Position numbers and translations under genes: made by a program. From contig CABWYP010000003.1 in assembly GCA_902509695.1 (NCBI GenBank), forward strand, positions 1-64,000: a stretch of DNA of 64,000 nucleotides, read 5' to 3'. Of the stretch, positions 35,230 to 43,841 are shown in pieces. Position 1 is the first letter of the stretch. Each line of letters opens with the position of its first letter. The stretch is from an uncultured Alphaproteobacteria bacterium. GTDB lineage: Bacteria > Pseudomonadota > Alphaproteobacteria > HIMB59. The notes beneath the pieces are model-generated. The model was not told where the DNA came from. It made no database searches and saw nothing but the letters and a program-made list of their open reading frames with translations.

Positions 35230-35991
35230 CTAAAATTTAATTTTGTAGCCTTTAGAGAAAATATAAGAAATTGCGGTGATATTCATTAAGCAAAAAATAA
35301 TGATCATCGACAAACTTATAAAAATACTAACATCTGACATTTCGTAAAAGCTCCAACGAAAACCACTTACTAAATATAAGACAGGGTTAGCCAAAGATAC
35401 TTTTTGCCAAAACTCTGGAAGCCATGCTATTGAATAAAGGGAACCTCCTAAAAATACCATAGGGGTAATAATAATCGTAGGGATTAGAGATAGTTGTTCC
35501 CAATTAGTAGAAACTACACCAATAAGAAATCCCAAAAGACTAAATGTTAAAGCTGTGAGTATTAACATTAAAATCATAACTAAAGGATGAGCAATATGTA
35601 TTTCCACAAACATACTTGCTGTAAATAAAATTAGAAGTCCAAGAATGATGGATTTAGAAGTGGCCGCACCCACAAATCCTAATACGATTTCAAATGTTGA
35701 AAGAGGTGCTGCATAGATTTCATTTATGGTTCCTAAAAACTTTGGGAAGAAAATTCCTGATGCTGCATTCGACAAACTTTGTGTCAATAAAACTAACATC
35801 ATAAGTCCTGGAACAATAAACGAACCATAACTAACATCATCAATAAGAGGGATCCTAGATCCTATTGCAGATCCAAAAACTACGAAATACAGTGATGTAG
35901 ATATTACTGGGGAGAGAATACTTTGAATAATTGTTCTTCTCATTCTATCCATTTCATGGAGATATATTGCCCTAGCACCTATCCAGTTCAT
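35230..35991 (-). CDS. ABC-2 type transporter permease
   Basis: A 253-residue permease with six helices; RAIYLHEMDRMRRTIIQSILSPVISTSLYFVVFGSAIGSRI at the N terminus and GGSLYSIAWLPEFWQKVSLANPVLYLVSGFRW near the C terminus are YadH/ABC-2 features. It overlaps the ATPase gene by 4 nt (ATGA) and forms an exporter of unknown substrate. Confidence 0.9.
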   Translation of the reverse strand: MNWIGARAIYLHEMDRMRRTIIQSILSPVISTSLYFVVFGSAIGSRIPLIDDVSYGSFIVPGLMMLVLLTQSLSNAASGIFFPKFLGTINEIYAAPLSTFEIVLGFVGAATSKSIILGLLILFTASMFVEIHIAHPLVMILMLILTALTFSLLGFLIGVVSTNWEQLSLIPTIIITPMVFLGGSLYSIAWLPEFWQKVSLANPVLYLVSGFRWSFYEMSDVSIFISLSMIIIFCLMNITAISYIFSKGYKIKF

Positions 35992-36920
35992 GAATTCTCC
36001 TTAAGTAATTGTTCAAAAATATTCTCTAAAGAAGTTTGAGATGATTTTAAATCTTTTAATTTCAAACCTGATTGTTTTATTTCTTGTAAAAGTCCTGTAA
36101 TGCCAGTGGTTTCAGACTGAGAGTTATAACTAAAAGATAGCTCATGACCATTTTTGCTTAATAAGAGATTATAAGACGCTAAAGATGAAGGAATTTCTGA
36201 AATAGAGTCTTGAATTTCAATTGTCAAAAGTTTTTGACCCATCTTTCTCATTAAATCCTCTTTATTTTCAGTAATTATAATTTCACCATTATTTATTACT
36301 GATACTCGATCAGCAATAGCTTCAGCTTCCTCAATATAATGCGTTGTTAGAATTATCGTTACTCCATTTTCTTGAAGTTGTTTTACTACTCGCCACATGT
36401 CTCGTCTTAAGTTTATATCAACGCCAGCAGTAGGCTCATCTAAAAATAAAATCTTAGGTTCATGGCTTAGTGCCTTGGCTATAAGAGCTCTTCTTTTCAT
36501 ACCACCAGAAAGCTCTCTTAGCCGGCTATCTTTTTTATCCCAAAGGCTTAAGTCTTTTAAAATTTTTTCTATATATGATGGATCTTTACTTTTCCCATAA
36601 AGGCCTCTTGTATAGGAAACATTTTGGAATACCTGCTCAAAAGCTTCTAATTGAATTTCTTGTGGAACAAGTCCGATTAAAGATCTTGTTTTTCGATAGT
36701 CTTTTATAACATCGTATCCATCAACTGTAATCTGACCAGAGGTTGGTATCACAACACCACATATAGCATTAATCAAAGTTGTCTTGCCCGCTCCATTAGG
36801 GCCCAATAAGGCAAGGATCTCTCCTTTATTTATTTCTAAATTAACACCCTTCAAGGCTTTAAGACCAGTAGAGTAAGATTTGGTAACTTCAGAGATTTTA
36901 ATGAATGTTTCAGAGGGCAT
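35988..36920 (-). CDS. ABC transporter ATP-binding protein (YadG-like)
   Basis: A 310-residue ATPase with LLGPNGAGKTTLINAICG (Walker A), LVPQEIQLEAFEQVFQNVSYTRGLYG (Q loop), LRELSGGMKRRALIAKAL (signature), ILFLDEPTAGVDINLRR (Walker B), and TIILTTHYIEEAEAIADRV (H loop). The C-terminal 80 residues resemble the DUF4162-like tail of ABC-2 exporter ATPases. Partner of the downstream overlapping permease. Confidence 0.93.
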   Translation of the reverse strand: MPSETFIKISEVTKSYSTGLKALKGVNLEINKGEILALLGPNGAGKTTLINAICGVVIPTSGQITVDGYDVIKDYRKTRSLIGLVPQEIQLEAFEQVFQNVSYTRGLYGKSKDPSYIEKILKDLSLWDKKDSRLRELSGGMKRRALIAKALSHEPKILFLDEPTAGVDINLRRDMWRVVKQLQENGVTIILTTHYIEEAEAIADRVSVINNGEIIITENKEDLMRKMGQKLLTIEIQDSISEIPSSLASYNLLLSKNGHELSFSYNSQSETTGITGLLQEIKQSGLKLKDLKSSQTSLENIFEQLLKENS

Positions 36921-36967
36921 ATTTTTGTTGGAGTACTCTATATTATAGCGAGAAAGTATAAAATAGA

Positions 36968-37858
36968 TTAATTAGGATTTTTGGTTTTTTTACTTTTTTC
37001 AATTAGATATGTACTTATTAAGACAGCGATAAGAGCTATAATAATTTTATAAGTAATTTTCTCCTGTAGAAAGATATATCCAAAAATTAAACCAAAAATA
37101 GGGATGATGTAAGCAACTTGGGACTGAAAAACTAATCCATTGTTCTGCAAGATATAAAATCTCATCAACCAAGCAATTGCTGTGGCAACTACCCCCAAGT
37201 AAAACAAAGAGATGGTACTTCCCCAAGAAGGCCGTAATTCTGTTGGATTTTCAAAGAAAAACATCACTGGTAACAATATAATCACAGCCCAAACTAATAT
37301 GCTTGAAGTGAGAACTTCGTTTTTGATATGTTTTAGCTTCAATGAAAAAAGTCCGCCAAGAGTATAAAAAAATGGACCTAGAACGACCATAAATGCATAA
37401 AAAATATTTGATTGATTTATTAAAAGGTCATCAGAGAAAAGAAAGACAACACCTAAGAAACCGATAAAGACTCCTAAAAACTTTAAAAGATTAATTTTTT
37501 CATCTTTGATAAATAAATGACCTAGAATTGTTGCATAAAGAGGTGCGGTAGACATCAAAATTGCTGCCATATTGCTTTGAACTTTAATAATCCCAAAAGA
37601 AATAAAAAAAAATGGCAGAACTAAGTTAATAAGTCCTATAGTAGCGTACCACATCCAGTTTTCACCAAAGGCCTCAATTCGAATACCTCTGATTAAACAA
37701 TAAATTACCATGACTAGGGCAGCAAAAAAAATACGGCCAAATGCTAAGGCCATGGGAGTATAATCTGCTGAGGCTATTTTTATGTTGAAAAAAGCACTGC
37801 CCCATATAGCTGCTAATGTAATGAGGAGAATGAAATCTTTTAAAGAAGCTTTATGCAT
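36968..37858 (-). CDS. EamA/DMT-family transporter
   Basis: A 296-residue protein with ten predicted helices in two EamA repeats: ILLITLAAIWGSAFFNIKIASADYTPMALAFGRIFFAALVM in the first half and SLFYLGVVATAIAWLMRFYILQNNGLVFQSQVAYIIPIFGLIFGYIFLQEKI in the second. These export amino acids or metabolites; substrate unknown. Its start overlaps the alaX stop by one base. Confidence 0.87.
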   Translation of the reverse strand: MHKASLKDFILLITLAAIWGSAFFNIKIASADYTPMALAFGRIFFAALVMVIYCLIRGIRIEAFGENWMWYATIGLINLVLPFFFISFGIIKVQSNMAAILMSTAPLYATILGHLFIKDEKINLLKFLGVFIGFLGVVFLFSDDLLINQSNIFYAFMVVLGPFFYTLGGLFSLKLKHIKNEVLTSSILVWAVIILLPVMFFFENPTELRPSWGSTISLFYLGVVATAIAWLMRFYILQNNGLVFQSQVAYIIPIFGLIFGYIFLQEKITYKIIIALIAVLISTYLIEKSKKTKNPN

Positions 37859-38541
37859 TAACTTAAAGTAAACTGAATGCGCTTATTCATTTTTCCCTTG
37901 CTCTCATATTTAATAAACTTAAATTCTTCAATCTCTTTAGTATTTGCTACATGAGTTCCGCCGCAAGGTTGTAAGTCGATAGTCCCAATTTTTACTAATC
38001 GAATTTTGTTGCTAGTTCGAGGTGGTTTTACTGAGAGCGTTCGAACTAGCTCTGGTTGTTGGTCTAGTTCTTCATTAGTGATCCATTGATATGAGATAGG
38101 ATGAGCCTGTTGAATAAATTCATTAATAATAGTATTTAAGGTTTTATATTCAAAAGTCTCTTCACCTAGGTCAAAATCAATACGGCTTTTCTCCAGACCA
38201 ATTGATCCTCCCGTTACAAAAAATGGCAAGGCAGCACAAAGCAAATGCATTGTTGTATGCATTCTCATCAAACGGAAACGATGGTTCCAATCTATAGTAC
38301 CCAAAACCTCTCCTGAAGTTATCTCCAATGGTTGATCGCAAACATGAGCAATACCTAATTCATGTTTAATAGTATTGATAACATTGAATTTTTTACCATT
38401 AATCTCAATGATGCCTTTGTCGCCTGGTTGACCCCCGCTTTGAGCATAAAAGCAACTATCTGCTGTAACCACTTTATCGCCATCAACTATTTTAATAGGC
38501 GCTTGGAATTCTTTCATATAACTATCATTTAAAAAAATCAT
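37858..38541 (-). CDS. alaX: AlaX-type alanyl-tRNA editing protein
   Basis: A 227-residue freestanding homologue of the AlaRS editing domain, which hydrolyses Ser-tRNA(Ala). FYAQSGGQPGDKG is the N-terminal glycine-rich motif; zinc ligands are in HTTMHLL (HxxxH) and IDLQPCGGTHVANTKEI (C and H). The ATG overlaps the stop of a 57-aa gene (ATGA) and its stop overlaps the EamA start, so helicase, small protein, alaX and eamA read as one operon. Confidence 0.92.
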   Translation of the reverse strand: MIFLNDSYMKEFQAPIKIVDGDKVVTADSCFYAQSGGQPGDKGIIEINGKKFNVINTIKHELGIAHVCDQPLEITSGEVLGTIDWNHRFRLMRMHTTMHLLCAALPFFVTGGSIGLEKSRIDFDLGEETFEYKTLNTIINEFIQQAHPISYQWITNEELDQQPELVRTLSVKPPRTSNKIRLVKIGTIDLQPCGGTHVANTKEIEEFKFIKYESKGKMNKRIQFTLS

Positions 38542-38711
38542 TTATTTGCCTCCTCAATTTTATATTGAACACAAGCTTCTATTCCTCCTTGAGAGGTGCT
38601 TTCTTTTTCACACTCACTATAATAGCCATGATATTCAAAAGTTGAGGCAACATACAAACCCAAACCAATGATACTAAAAACCACTACGGTGTACAAAATT
38701 TTCTTTCCCAT
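38538..38711 (-). CDS. Small membrane-anchored protein (57 aa), hypothetical
   Basis: Missing from the track. The frame reads MGKKILYTVVVFSIIGLGLY then VASTFEYHGYYSECEKESTS and ends in EANK. One N-terminal membrane helix or signal anchor precedes a soluble tail with two cysteines (SEC..EAC) that may pair in the periplasm. It starts immediately after the helicase stop (TAA-ATG) and overlaps alaX by 4 nt (ATGA), strong positional evidence that it is translated. Confidence 0.6.
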   Translation of the reverse strand: MGKKILYTVVVFSIIGLGLYVASTFEYHGYYSECEKESTSQGGIEACVQYKIEEANK

Positions 38712-40013
38712 TTATATTAAACGATCTTGGAAGCCTATCAGTTGATTATTGACAATGATATCCGATTTTTTAATAGGCCTGAGAAGTTCAATGCCCTCCA
38801 AGCTGATACAACGACTAAGAGCAACATAAAGTTGCCCAGGCGCAAAAGATCCTTGGCTCATATCAATAATGACTTTTTCAAAGGTCTGTCCCTGACTTTT
38901 GTGAATTGTAATGGCCCATGCCAGTCTCATAGGGTATTGCTTAAATGATCCTGTAATATCTTCTTGGACTTCTTGCTGGTCATCATCATAGGTATACTGA
39001 ATTCGATCCCATTTTTCTTTTTTTACTTCATAGATTTTATGGTTAATCTTCACTTTAATTTTCTTTTGAGCTATTTCGTGAATAGTTCCAATTGATCCAT
39101 TGACCCATCTTTTCTCAGAGTCATTTTTAATCATAATTACTTGAGCTCCTTTTTTTAATTTAAGAACTTCATCAGTTGGAAATAGTTCTTTATAAAATTG
39201 GCCAGTAGCCTGACCACGATAAGAAAACTCTTCAGCATCAAGTTGTGTTAGGTATTTTTGATTAATACTGCTGGCACGAGCATTAGTAGTCGTTAATATA
39301 ATTTTACCTTCATCCATCTCAATATGGCTTATCAAGGAGTCATTAACATTTTCTAGCTGAGAGGATGTAATGGAGCCATCTCTTACAGAATTTAGAATAT
39401 GTATAAAATGATCATCTTTTTGACGATAAATGCTTTGTAATTCAAGGGTTTTAAATTGTGCATCTTGGAAGATATTTGAGTGAAAAAAGAAATAACCCCT
39501 AGGATATATTCTTTGTAGTAACCCTGTCTCATCCATATTAACTACTGGTGGCAATTGAAATAAATCACCAAAGACAATTAACTGAACTCCGCCAAAGGGT
39601 TGGGTTAGTTTTTTGCGATGAACTCGGAGACTATAGTCAATGGCATCAAAAACGTCAGCTCGCACCATAGAAATTTCATCAATAATCAATGTCTCAAGAT
39701 TTTGGAGAACTTCAATTTGTCTTACTTTTTTAATATGACGAGTTTGAATAACCTTAGGGGGAAAACCAAAAAAAGAGTGGATAGTTTGTCCTTTGACTCT
39801 TATGGCAGCAACACCCGTTGGAGCTAAGACAGCTGTATTTTTTTGAGTAATAGATCGAAAATAGGCCAGTAAAGTAGACTTACCACTTCCCGCTTTTCCT
39901 GTAATATAAAAATGGTCTTTGGTATTTTCTAACTGCTCTGTGATTTCTCTAAATTCATCACTGAGCTCAAAGTCATCTGGTAGAAGACTGTTATAATTTT
40001 TTTTATAAGCCAT
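38712..40013 (-). CDS. Pif1/RecD2-like SF1 DNA helicase
   Basis: A 433-residue ATPase. YITGKAGSGKSTLLAYFR is Walker A, VLAPTGVAAIRVKGQTIHSFF motif Ia (PIF1 hallmark), LIIDEISMVRADVFDAID Walker B, FGDLFQLPPV motif III, and AWAITIHKSQGQTFEKVIID with GQLYVALSRC the C-terminal motifs V-VI. Pif1-like enzymes unwind DNA 5' to 3' and resolve G4 or R-loop structures. The track start is a GTG at 40025; ATG at 40013 is preferred. It overlaps pncC slightly. Confidence 0.88.
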   Translation of the reverse strand: MAYKKNYNSLLPDDFELSDEFREITEQLENTKDHFYITGKAGSGKSTLLAYFRSITQKNTAVLAPTGVAAIRVKGQTIHSFFGFPPKVIQTRHIKKVRQIEVLQNLETLIIDEISMVRADVFDAIDYSLRVHRKKLTQPFGGVQLIVFGDLFQLPPVVNMDETGLLQRIYPRGYFFFHSNIFQDAQFKTLELQSIYRQKDDHFIHILNSVRDGSITSSQLENVNDSLISHIEMDEGKIILTTTNARASSINQKYLTQLDAEEFSYRGQATGQFYKELFPTDEVLKLKKGAQVIMIKNDSEKRWVNGSIGTIHEIAQKKIKVKINHKIYEVKKEKWDRIQYTYDDDQQEVQEDITGSFKQYPMRLAWAITIHKSQGQTFEKVIIDMSQGSFAPGQLYVALSRCISLEGIELLRPIKKSDIIVNNQLIGFQDRLI

Positions 40014-40482
40014 GGATAATATCACTAGCCATCTGGAAGCACTGCTTTACAGTACCCTTTTGAATTTGTGCTCTAGATAATTTTGAATTAAATTTTAATT
40101 GTTCAACATAAATATTTTTTTGAAAATAAATACCAATATAAACTAAACCAACGGGCTTTGATCTAGATCCTCCCCCAGGCCCGGCAATACCTGTCGTAGA
40201 AAATGTTAATTGGCATTTAGATATTTTATGTAAGTTCAAACACATTTGAGAGCAAATCTGGCGACTTACTGCTCCGTGGCGTTTTAAATTTGAAGTTGAA
40301 ACTTTGAGATATTTTACTTTTGCCTCATTAGAATAAGTAATCAATCCTGTTTGATATATTCGTGAAATACCAGATTTTGAAGTGAACCTAGAGGCTAGCA
40401 AGCCTCCCGTACAAGACTCAGCAGTAGCCACTGAAATATCGTTGTCGAGTAGATATTGAATAGTTTTGGATTCGATACTCAT
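40003..40482 (-). CDS. pncC: Nicotinamide-nucleotide amidohydrolase (CinA C-terminal domain type)
   Basis: A 159-residue PncC, deamidating NMN to nicotinate mononucleotide for NAD recycling. Core: ISVATAESCTGGLLASRFTSKSGIS (active-site Ser/Thr), QTGLITYSNEAKVKYLKVS, and TGIAGPGGGSRSKPVGLVYIG. The track extends upstream to 40572, but the ATG at 40482 (MSIESKTIQYLL) matches the usual start and the extra 30 residues look non-coding. The 3' end overlaps the helicase by about 11 nt. Confidence 0.9.
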   Translation of the reverse strand: MSIESKTIQYLLDNDISVATAESCTGGLLASRFTSKSGISRIYQTGLITYSNEAKVKYLKVSTSNLKRHGAVSRQICSQMCLNLHKISKCQLTFSTTGIAGPGGGSRSKPVGLVYIGIYFQKNIYVEQLKFNSKLSRAQIQKGTVKQCFQMASDIIHGL

Positions 40483-40671
40483 TTGATAGATATACTTATT
40501 ATATGGGCTAACAAATAACAATGGCCCTTTAAGTATTACTAAATTGCATAAATTGCCCACAAATAATGCCAATAATTGAAATATTCATGCCTTAATACAA
40601 TCTAAATATGCATTAATTGCATAATGAAGACAAATATTTTATTCTATTTAAAAGAATCAAGGAGAAGAGAC

Positions 40672-40749
40672 ATGATGATGGGCGGATATTATCCTTTTGT
40701 AATTATGATCATTTGGTTGCTTGTCGGTATTGCCGGAGCGCGAATGTAA
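40672..40749 (+). CDS. 25-residue hydrophobic micro-protein
   Basis: The frame MMMGGYYPFVIMIIWLLVGI-AGARM is preceded by AAGGAG with ideal spacing and followed 9 nt later by a strong hairpin. It encodes one membrane helix. It is isolated in the roughly 300-nt gap between pncC and the acyl-CoA synthetase, which otherwise holds an AT-rich stretch with the dyad TATGCA-TTAAT-TGCATA (40607-40623). Its own ribosome-binding site and hairpin argue for a genuine small gene; no homologue is recognised. Confidence 0.5.
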   Translation: MMMGGYYPFVIMIIWLLVGIAGARM

Positions 40750-40757
40750 ATTTAATT

Positions 40758-40790
40758 TTAAGGGTAGTGCTAGTCATTCACTGCCCTTAA
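40758..40790. terminator. Hairpin between convergent genes
   Basis: TTAAGGGTAGTG pairs with CACTGCCCTTAA (12 bp, one G-T wobble) around a 9-nt loop. It overlaps the last codon of the acyl-CoA synthetase and follows the 25-aa gene. On the minus strand the stem is followed by AATTAAATTT; the plus-strand T tract is poor. Likely terminates both. Confidence 0.65.
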
Positions 40791-42430
40791 GCACCTACTA
40801 GATTTTTTGCTTTATCCCTTAAAACATATTTTTGAATTTTACCTGTAGATGTTCTGGGTATGTCCTCAAAGAAATAATATTTAGGAACTTTGAAAGAGGC
40901 TAAATTATCCTTACACCATTGTTTTGCTTGGATATCAGATAATGGCTTATGGGGTTTGAGCTCTACAAAAGCACAAGGGACCTCTCCCCATTTTTCATCT
41001 ACCACAGCTATGACTGCCGCTGCACTGACACAATCATTTTTTAAAAGAGCTTCTTCAATTTCTATAGAAGAAATATTCTCACCACCAGAGATAATAATAT
41101 CCTTAGATCTATCTTTAAGTTGGATATACCCATCAGGATGAAGAACAGCTAAATCTCCAGAATGAAACCAACCTCCAGCAAATGCTTTCTGATTAGCAGT
41201 TTTATTTTTTAGGTATCCTTTCATCACAATATTTCCCTGAAACATTACCTCGCCAATTGTACGACCATCTGCAGGTACTGATTTCATAGTATCAGGATCC
41301 ATGACACTCAGATGCTCTAAAGGAAGATATCGAACACCTTGCCTAGCCTTTAGGGAAGCTTGATTGGTTATATCTAAAGAGTCCCATTCTTGATGCCACT
41401 CATTGATAACTGCGGGACCATAAGTTTCAGTTAAACCGTAAAGATGTGTTACTAAAAATCCTGCCTTTTGCATTTGCTTTAAGACACTTTCGGGAGGCGG
41501 TGCCGCAGCTGTAAAAAACTGAACTTGATGTGAAGGTTTATAATCTTGTTGATTTTCTAAAGATAGAATAACTGACATGACGATAGGAGCACCGCATAAG
41601 TGACTAATTTTATGGGTTTTTATACTCTCCCAAATAGGTTCTGCTCTGACTTGTCGAAGACAAACGTGGGTTCCTATTATTGCTGACATGGTCCAAGGAA
41701 AACACCAACCATTACAGTGAAACATGGGAAGGGTCCAAAGGTATACTGAATGTTTGGGCATGGAAGCCACCATCGCGTTACCCTGAGCTAGAAGGTAGGC
41801 GCCTCGATGATGAGAAACTACACCTTTGGGATCTCCCGTGGTACCTGAGGTATAACCCACAGAAATTGCATCCCACTCATTTTCTGGCATCAACCACTGA
41901 TAGCTATCATCTCCTTTTTCAAGAAATATTTCATAGTCAACTACCTCTAAATCTGAGGAAGTCATAGATCCATAGTCATACTCACTATCGACATATTCAA
42001 TTAAGGAGGGTTTACTCTCACACAATTGAAGTGCCTCAGCCACAACGCTAGATAACTCCCTATCGAAGAAAAGTATCTGGGAGTTCGCGTGGTCTAGCTG
42101 AAAGGCGATGGTTGCTGGATCGAGTCGAGTATTAATAGCATGGATAACAGCACCACACATTGGGATACCATAATGAGCCTCGAGCATGGGAGGAGTATTT
42201 AGCAATAAGGTAGATACAGTGCTTCCTCGAGTCATGCCCTTTTGAGATAGGGCTGAAGCTAGTTTTTTAGATCGAAGATAAAACTCGCCATAGGACCTTC
42301 GAAGGTTCCCGTGAATGATAGCGGTGAATTCTGGAAAAACGTCAGCCGCTCTTTCTAAAAAGGAGAGAGGGGTAAGAGGTTGATAATTCGCAGGGTTTTG
42401 GTCCAAGTCCTGATTGTAGGGATTTGACAT
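40787..42430 (-). CDS. Acyl-CoA synthetase (AMP-forming)
   Basis: A 547-residue adenylate-forming ligase: YTSGTTGDPKGVVSHHR (P-loop), LPMFHCNGWCFPW, HLYGLTETYGPAVINEW, WFHSGDLAVLHPDGYIQLKDRSKDIIISGGENISSIEIE (hinge) and RTSTGKIQKYVLR (catalytic Lys). It resembles medium-chain or unassigned acyl-CoA synthetases (PRK08162-like). DmdB, the methylmercaptopropionate-CoA ligase that would follow DmdA, belongs to the same superfamily, but I see nothing that proves this role. Precedes, in minus orientation, no further gene; follows the crotonase by 12 nt. Confidence 0.88.
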   Translation of the reverse strand: MSNPYNQDLDQNPANYQPLTPLSFLERAADVFPEFTAIIHGNLRRSYGEFYLRSKKLASALSQKGMTRGSTVSTLLLNTPPMLEAHYGIPMCGAVIHAINTRLDPATIAFQLDHANSQILFFDRELSSVVAEALQLCESKPSLIEYVDSEYDYGSMTSSDLEVVDYEIFLEKGDDSYQWLMPENEWDAISVGYTSGTTGDPKGVVSHHRGAYLLAQGNAMVASMPKHSVYLWTLPMFHCNGWCFPWTMSAIIGTHVCLRQVRAEPIWESIKTHKISHLCGAPIVMSVILSLENQQDYKPSHQVQFFTAAAPPPESVLKQMQKAGFLVTHLYGLTETYGPAVINEWHQEWDSLDITNQASLKARQGVRYLPLEHLSVMDPDTMKSVPADGRTIGEVMFQGNIVMKGYLKNKTANQKAFAGGWFHSGDLAVLHPDGYIQLKDRSKDIIISGGENISSIEIEEALLKNDCVSAAAVIAVVDEKWGEVPCAFVELKPHKPLSDIQAKQWCKDNLASFKVPKYYFFEDIPRTSTGKIQKYVLRDKAKNLVGA

Positions 42431-42442
42431 AATGATGTATTT

Positions 42443-43246
42443 TTATTTTTTCCAGTTAGGATTTCTTTTTTCTAAGAACGCTTCAATACCTTCTTTGGCA
42501 TCTTGGTCCATCATGTTCTCTACCATTACCTGGGAGGCATATTCATAAGCCTGATCAAGGGGCATTTCAATTTGGCGGTAAAAAGCTTTCTTGCCAATCT
42601 TGAGGGTCGTACTTGATTTAGAGCTGATTTTCTTGGCTTTTTCTAATATATAGTCTTCTAGTTCTTCTCCAGAGAGACTCTTATTAATAAGACCTTTTTG
42701 CTCCGCTTCGTCTGCAGAAATCAAATCTCCGGTCAACAACATCTCCATCGATTGTTTTGATGAAGCATTTCGAGATAGTGCCACCATCGGGGTAGAGCAA
42801 AATAGTCCAATGTTGACTCCGGGAGTAGCAAACCTAGAAGTAGAGCTGGTATAGACCAAATCGCAGCTCAGTGCTAATTGACATCCAGCCGCTGTGGCCA
42901 CACCCTCTACTTGGGCAATCACAGGCTTAGGGTGATTAATAATGGTCTGCATCAGAGTTGAGCATTTTTTTAAAATAAACTGAAAGTACTCTTTTCCCTG
43001 ATCAGAATTTGAGCGAGCTGCCTTAAGTTCTTTGAGATCGTGACCTGCAGAAAAAACTTTTCCCGTAGAAGACAAAATAAGAACTCGACTAGGGCCCGTA
43101 CTAAGGTCATCAAAGGTTGACTGAAGTTCATCTATCATTTTCTCAGAGAGAGTATTTTGATGGCTAGGATCGTTCAGGGTGATTTTGACAATACCTTGAC
43201 CTAGATCAATGGCTTCAACCAGCGATGAAGAATTTTTTGGGCTCAT
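42443..43246 (-). CDS. Enoyl-CoA hydratase/isomerase-family protein (ECHDC3-like)
   Basis: A 267-residue crotonase-fold protein: KVFSAGHDLKELKAAR (CoA/oxyanion loop) and GVATAAGCQLALSCDLVYTS. The catalytic glutamates of hydratases are not at their usual positions: the second, expected near PE-I/L-GTxPGxGG, reads ATPGVNIGLFCSTPMVAL. That form is shared with the ECHDC3 subgroup, so hydration activity is doubtful. Lies between OsmC (4-nt overlap) and the acyl-CoA synthetase, suggesting a CoA-thioester pathway. Confidence 0.85.
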   Translation of the reverse strand: MSPKNSSSLVEAIDLGQGIVKITLNDPSHQNTLSEKMIDELQSTFDDLSTGPSRVLILSSTGKVFSAGHDLKELKAARSNSDQGKEYFQFILKKCSTLMQTIINHPKPVIAQVEGVATAAGCQLALSCDLVYTSSTSRFATPGVNIGLFCSTPMVALSRNASSKQSMEMLLTGDLISADEAEQKGLINKSLSGEELEDYILEKAKKISSKSSTTLKIGKKAFYRQIEMPLDQAYEYASQVMVENMMDQDAKEGIEAFLEKRNPNWKK

Positions 43247-43695
43247 AAAATAACTTCAAACCCTACCTCATCGGAGAGGGAGTTTGCAACAAAGCAATAA
43301 CGATGGGATCGATCATGCATCTCTTTCAGCTCTTGATCACCAATAGAGAAATCTCCCTCAAAGCCCACAACAGGATGAAGAGTAATCTTGGTGACAGCCA
43401 TCTGTCCTTTAGAGTTTTTTCCGAGAACAGCATCTGCCTTATCTTCATAAGAACTCACTGGCCATTTCATTTTAGCTGCCAGTGCCAAAAAGGTCATCAT
43501 ATGGCAACTGCTTATAGAAGCGGCTAGAGCCTGTTCGGGATTTGTATTACTAGGGCTGCCTCCCCAGTCAGGTGCGGCGTCCGAGATAATTTTGTAATCT
43601 TGGTTAAAGATAACTTCATGAGAGTTAGGAATTTTACCAGGTGTGAGTTCACCCTCACCCAGACTCCATTTGAGGTTGATAGATAATTCAGACAT
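43243..43695 (-). CDS. OsmC-family protein
   Basis: A 150-residue OsmC/Ohr fold. The segment DWGGSPSNTNPEQALAASISSCHMMTFLALA holds the first redox Cys, and LKEMHDRSHRYCFVANSL the second, in the order typical of OsmC peroxidases. Its function could be organic hydroperoxide reduction. It overlaps the crotonase gene by 4 nt and heads this three-gene operon. Confidence 0.88.
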   Translation of the reverse strand: MSELSINLKWSLGEGELTPGKIPNSHEVIFNQDYKIISDAAPDWGGSPSNTNPEQALAASISSCHMMTFLALAAKMKWPVSSYEDKADAVLGKNSKGQMAVTKITLHPVVGFEGDFSIGDQELKEMHDRSHRYCFVANSLSDEVGFEVIL

Positions 43696-43841
43696 TCGTC
43701 AAAATAGTATGAATTATTAGAAAAAACTATAATAAAAAAGGCCTATTTTTTGATATTTTTTATCTATTTGATTATAAGTTTAATAGGTTGTTTTAAAAAA
43801 ATTATTAAATTTCGAAAAAGTTAAAAAATAAATTATCGGGT

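Noticed and set aside
41680-41967. 95-aa plus-strand ORF
   Set aside because: Antisense to the well-supported acyl-CoA synthetase.
40787-43246. Calling the ligase and crotonase dmdB and dmdD
   Set aside because: Tempting because of dmdA, but no diagnostic residues could be identified and they are 20 kb away in an OsmC operon.
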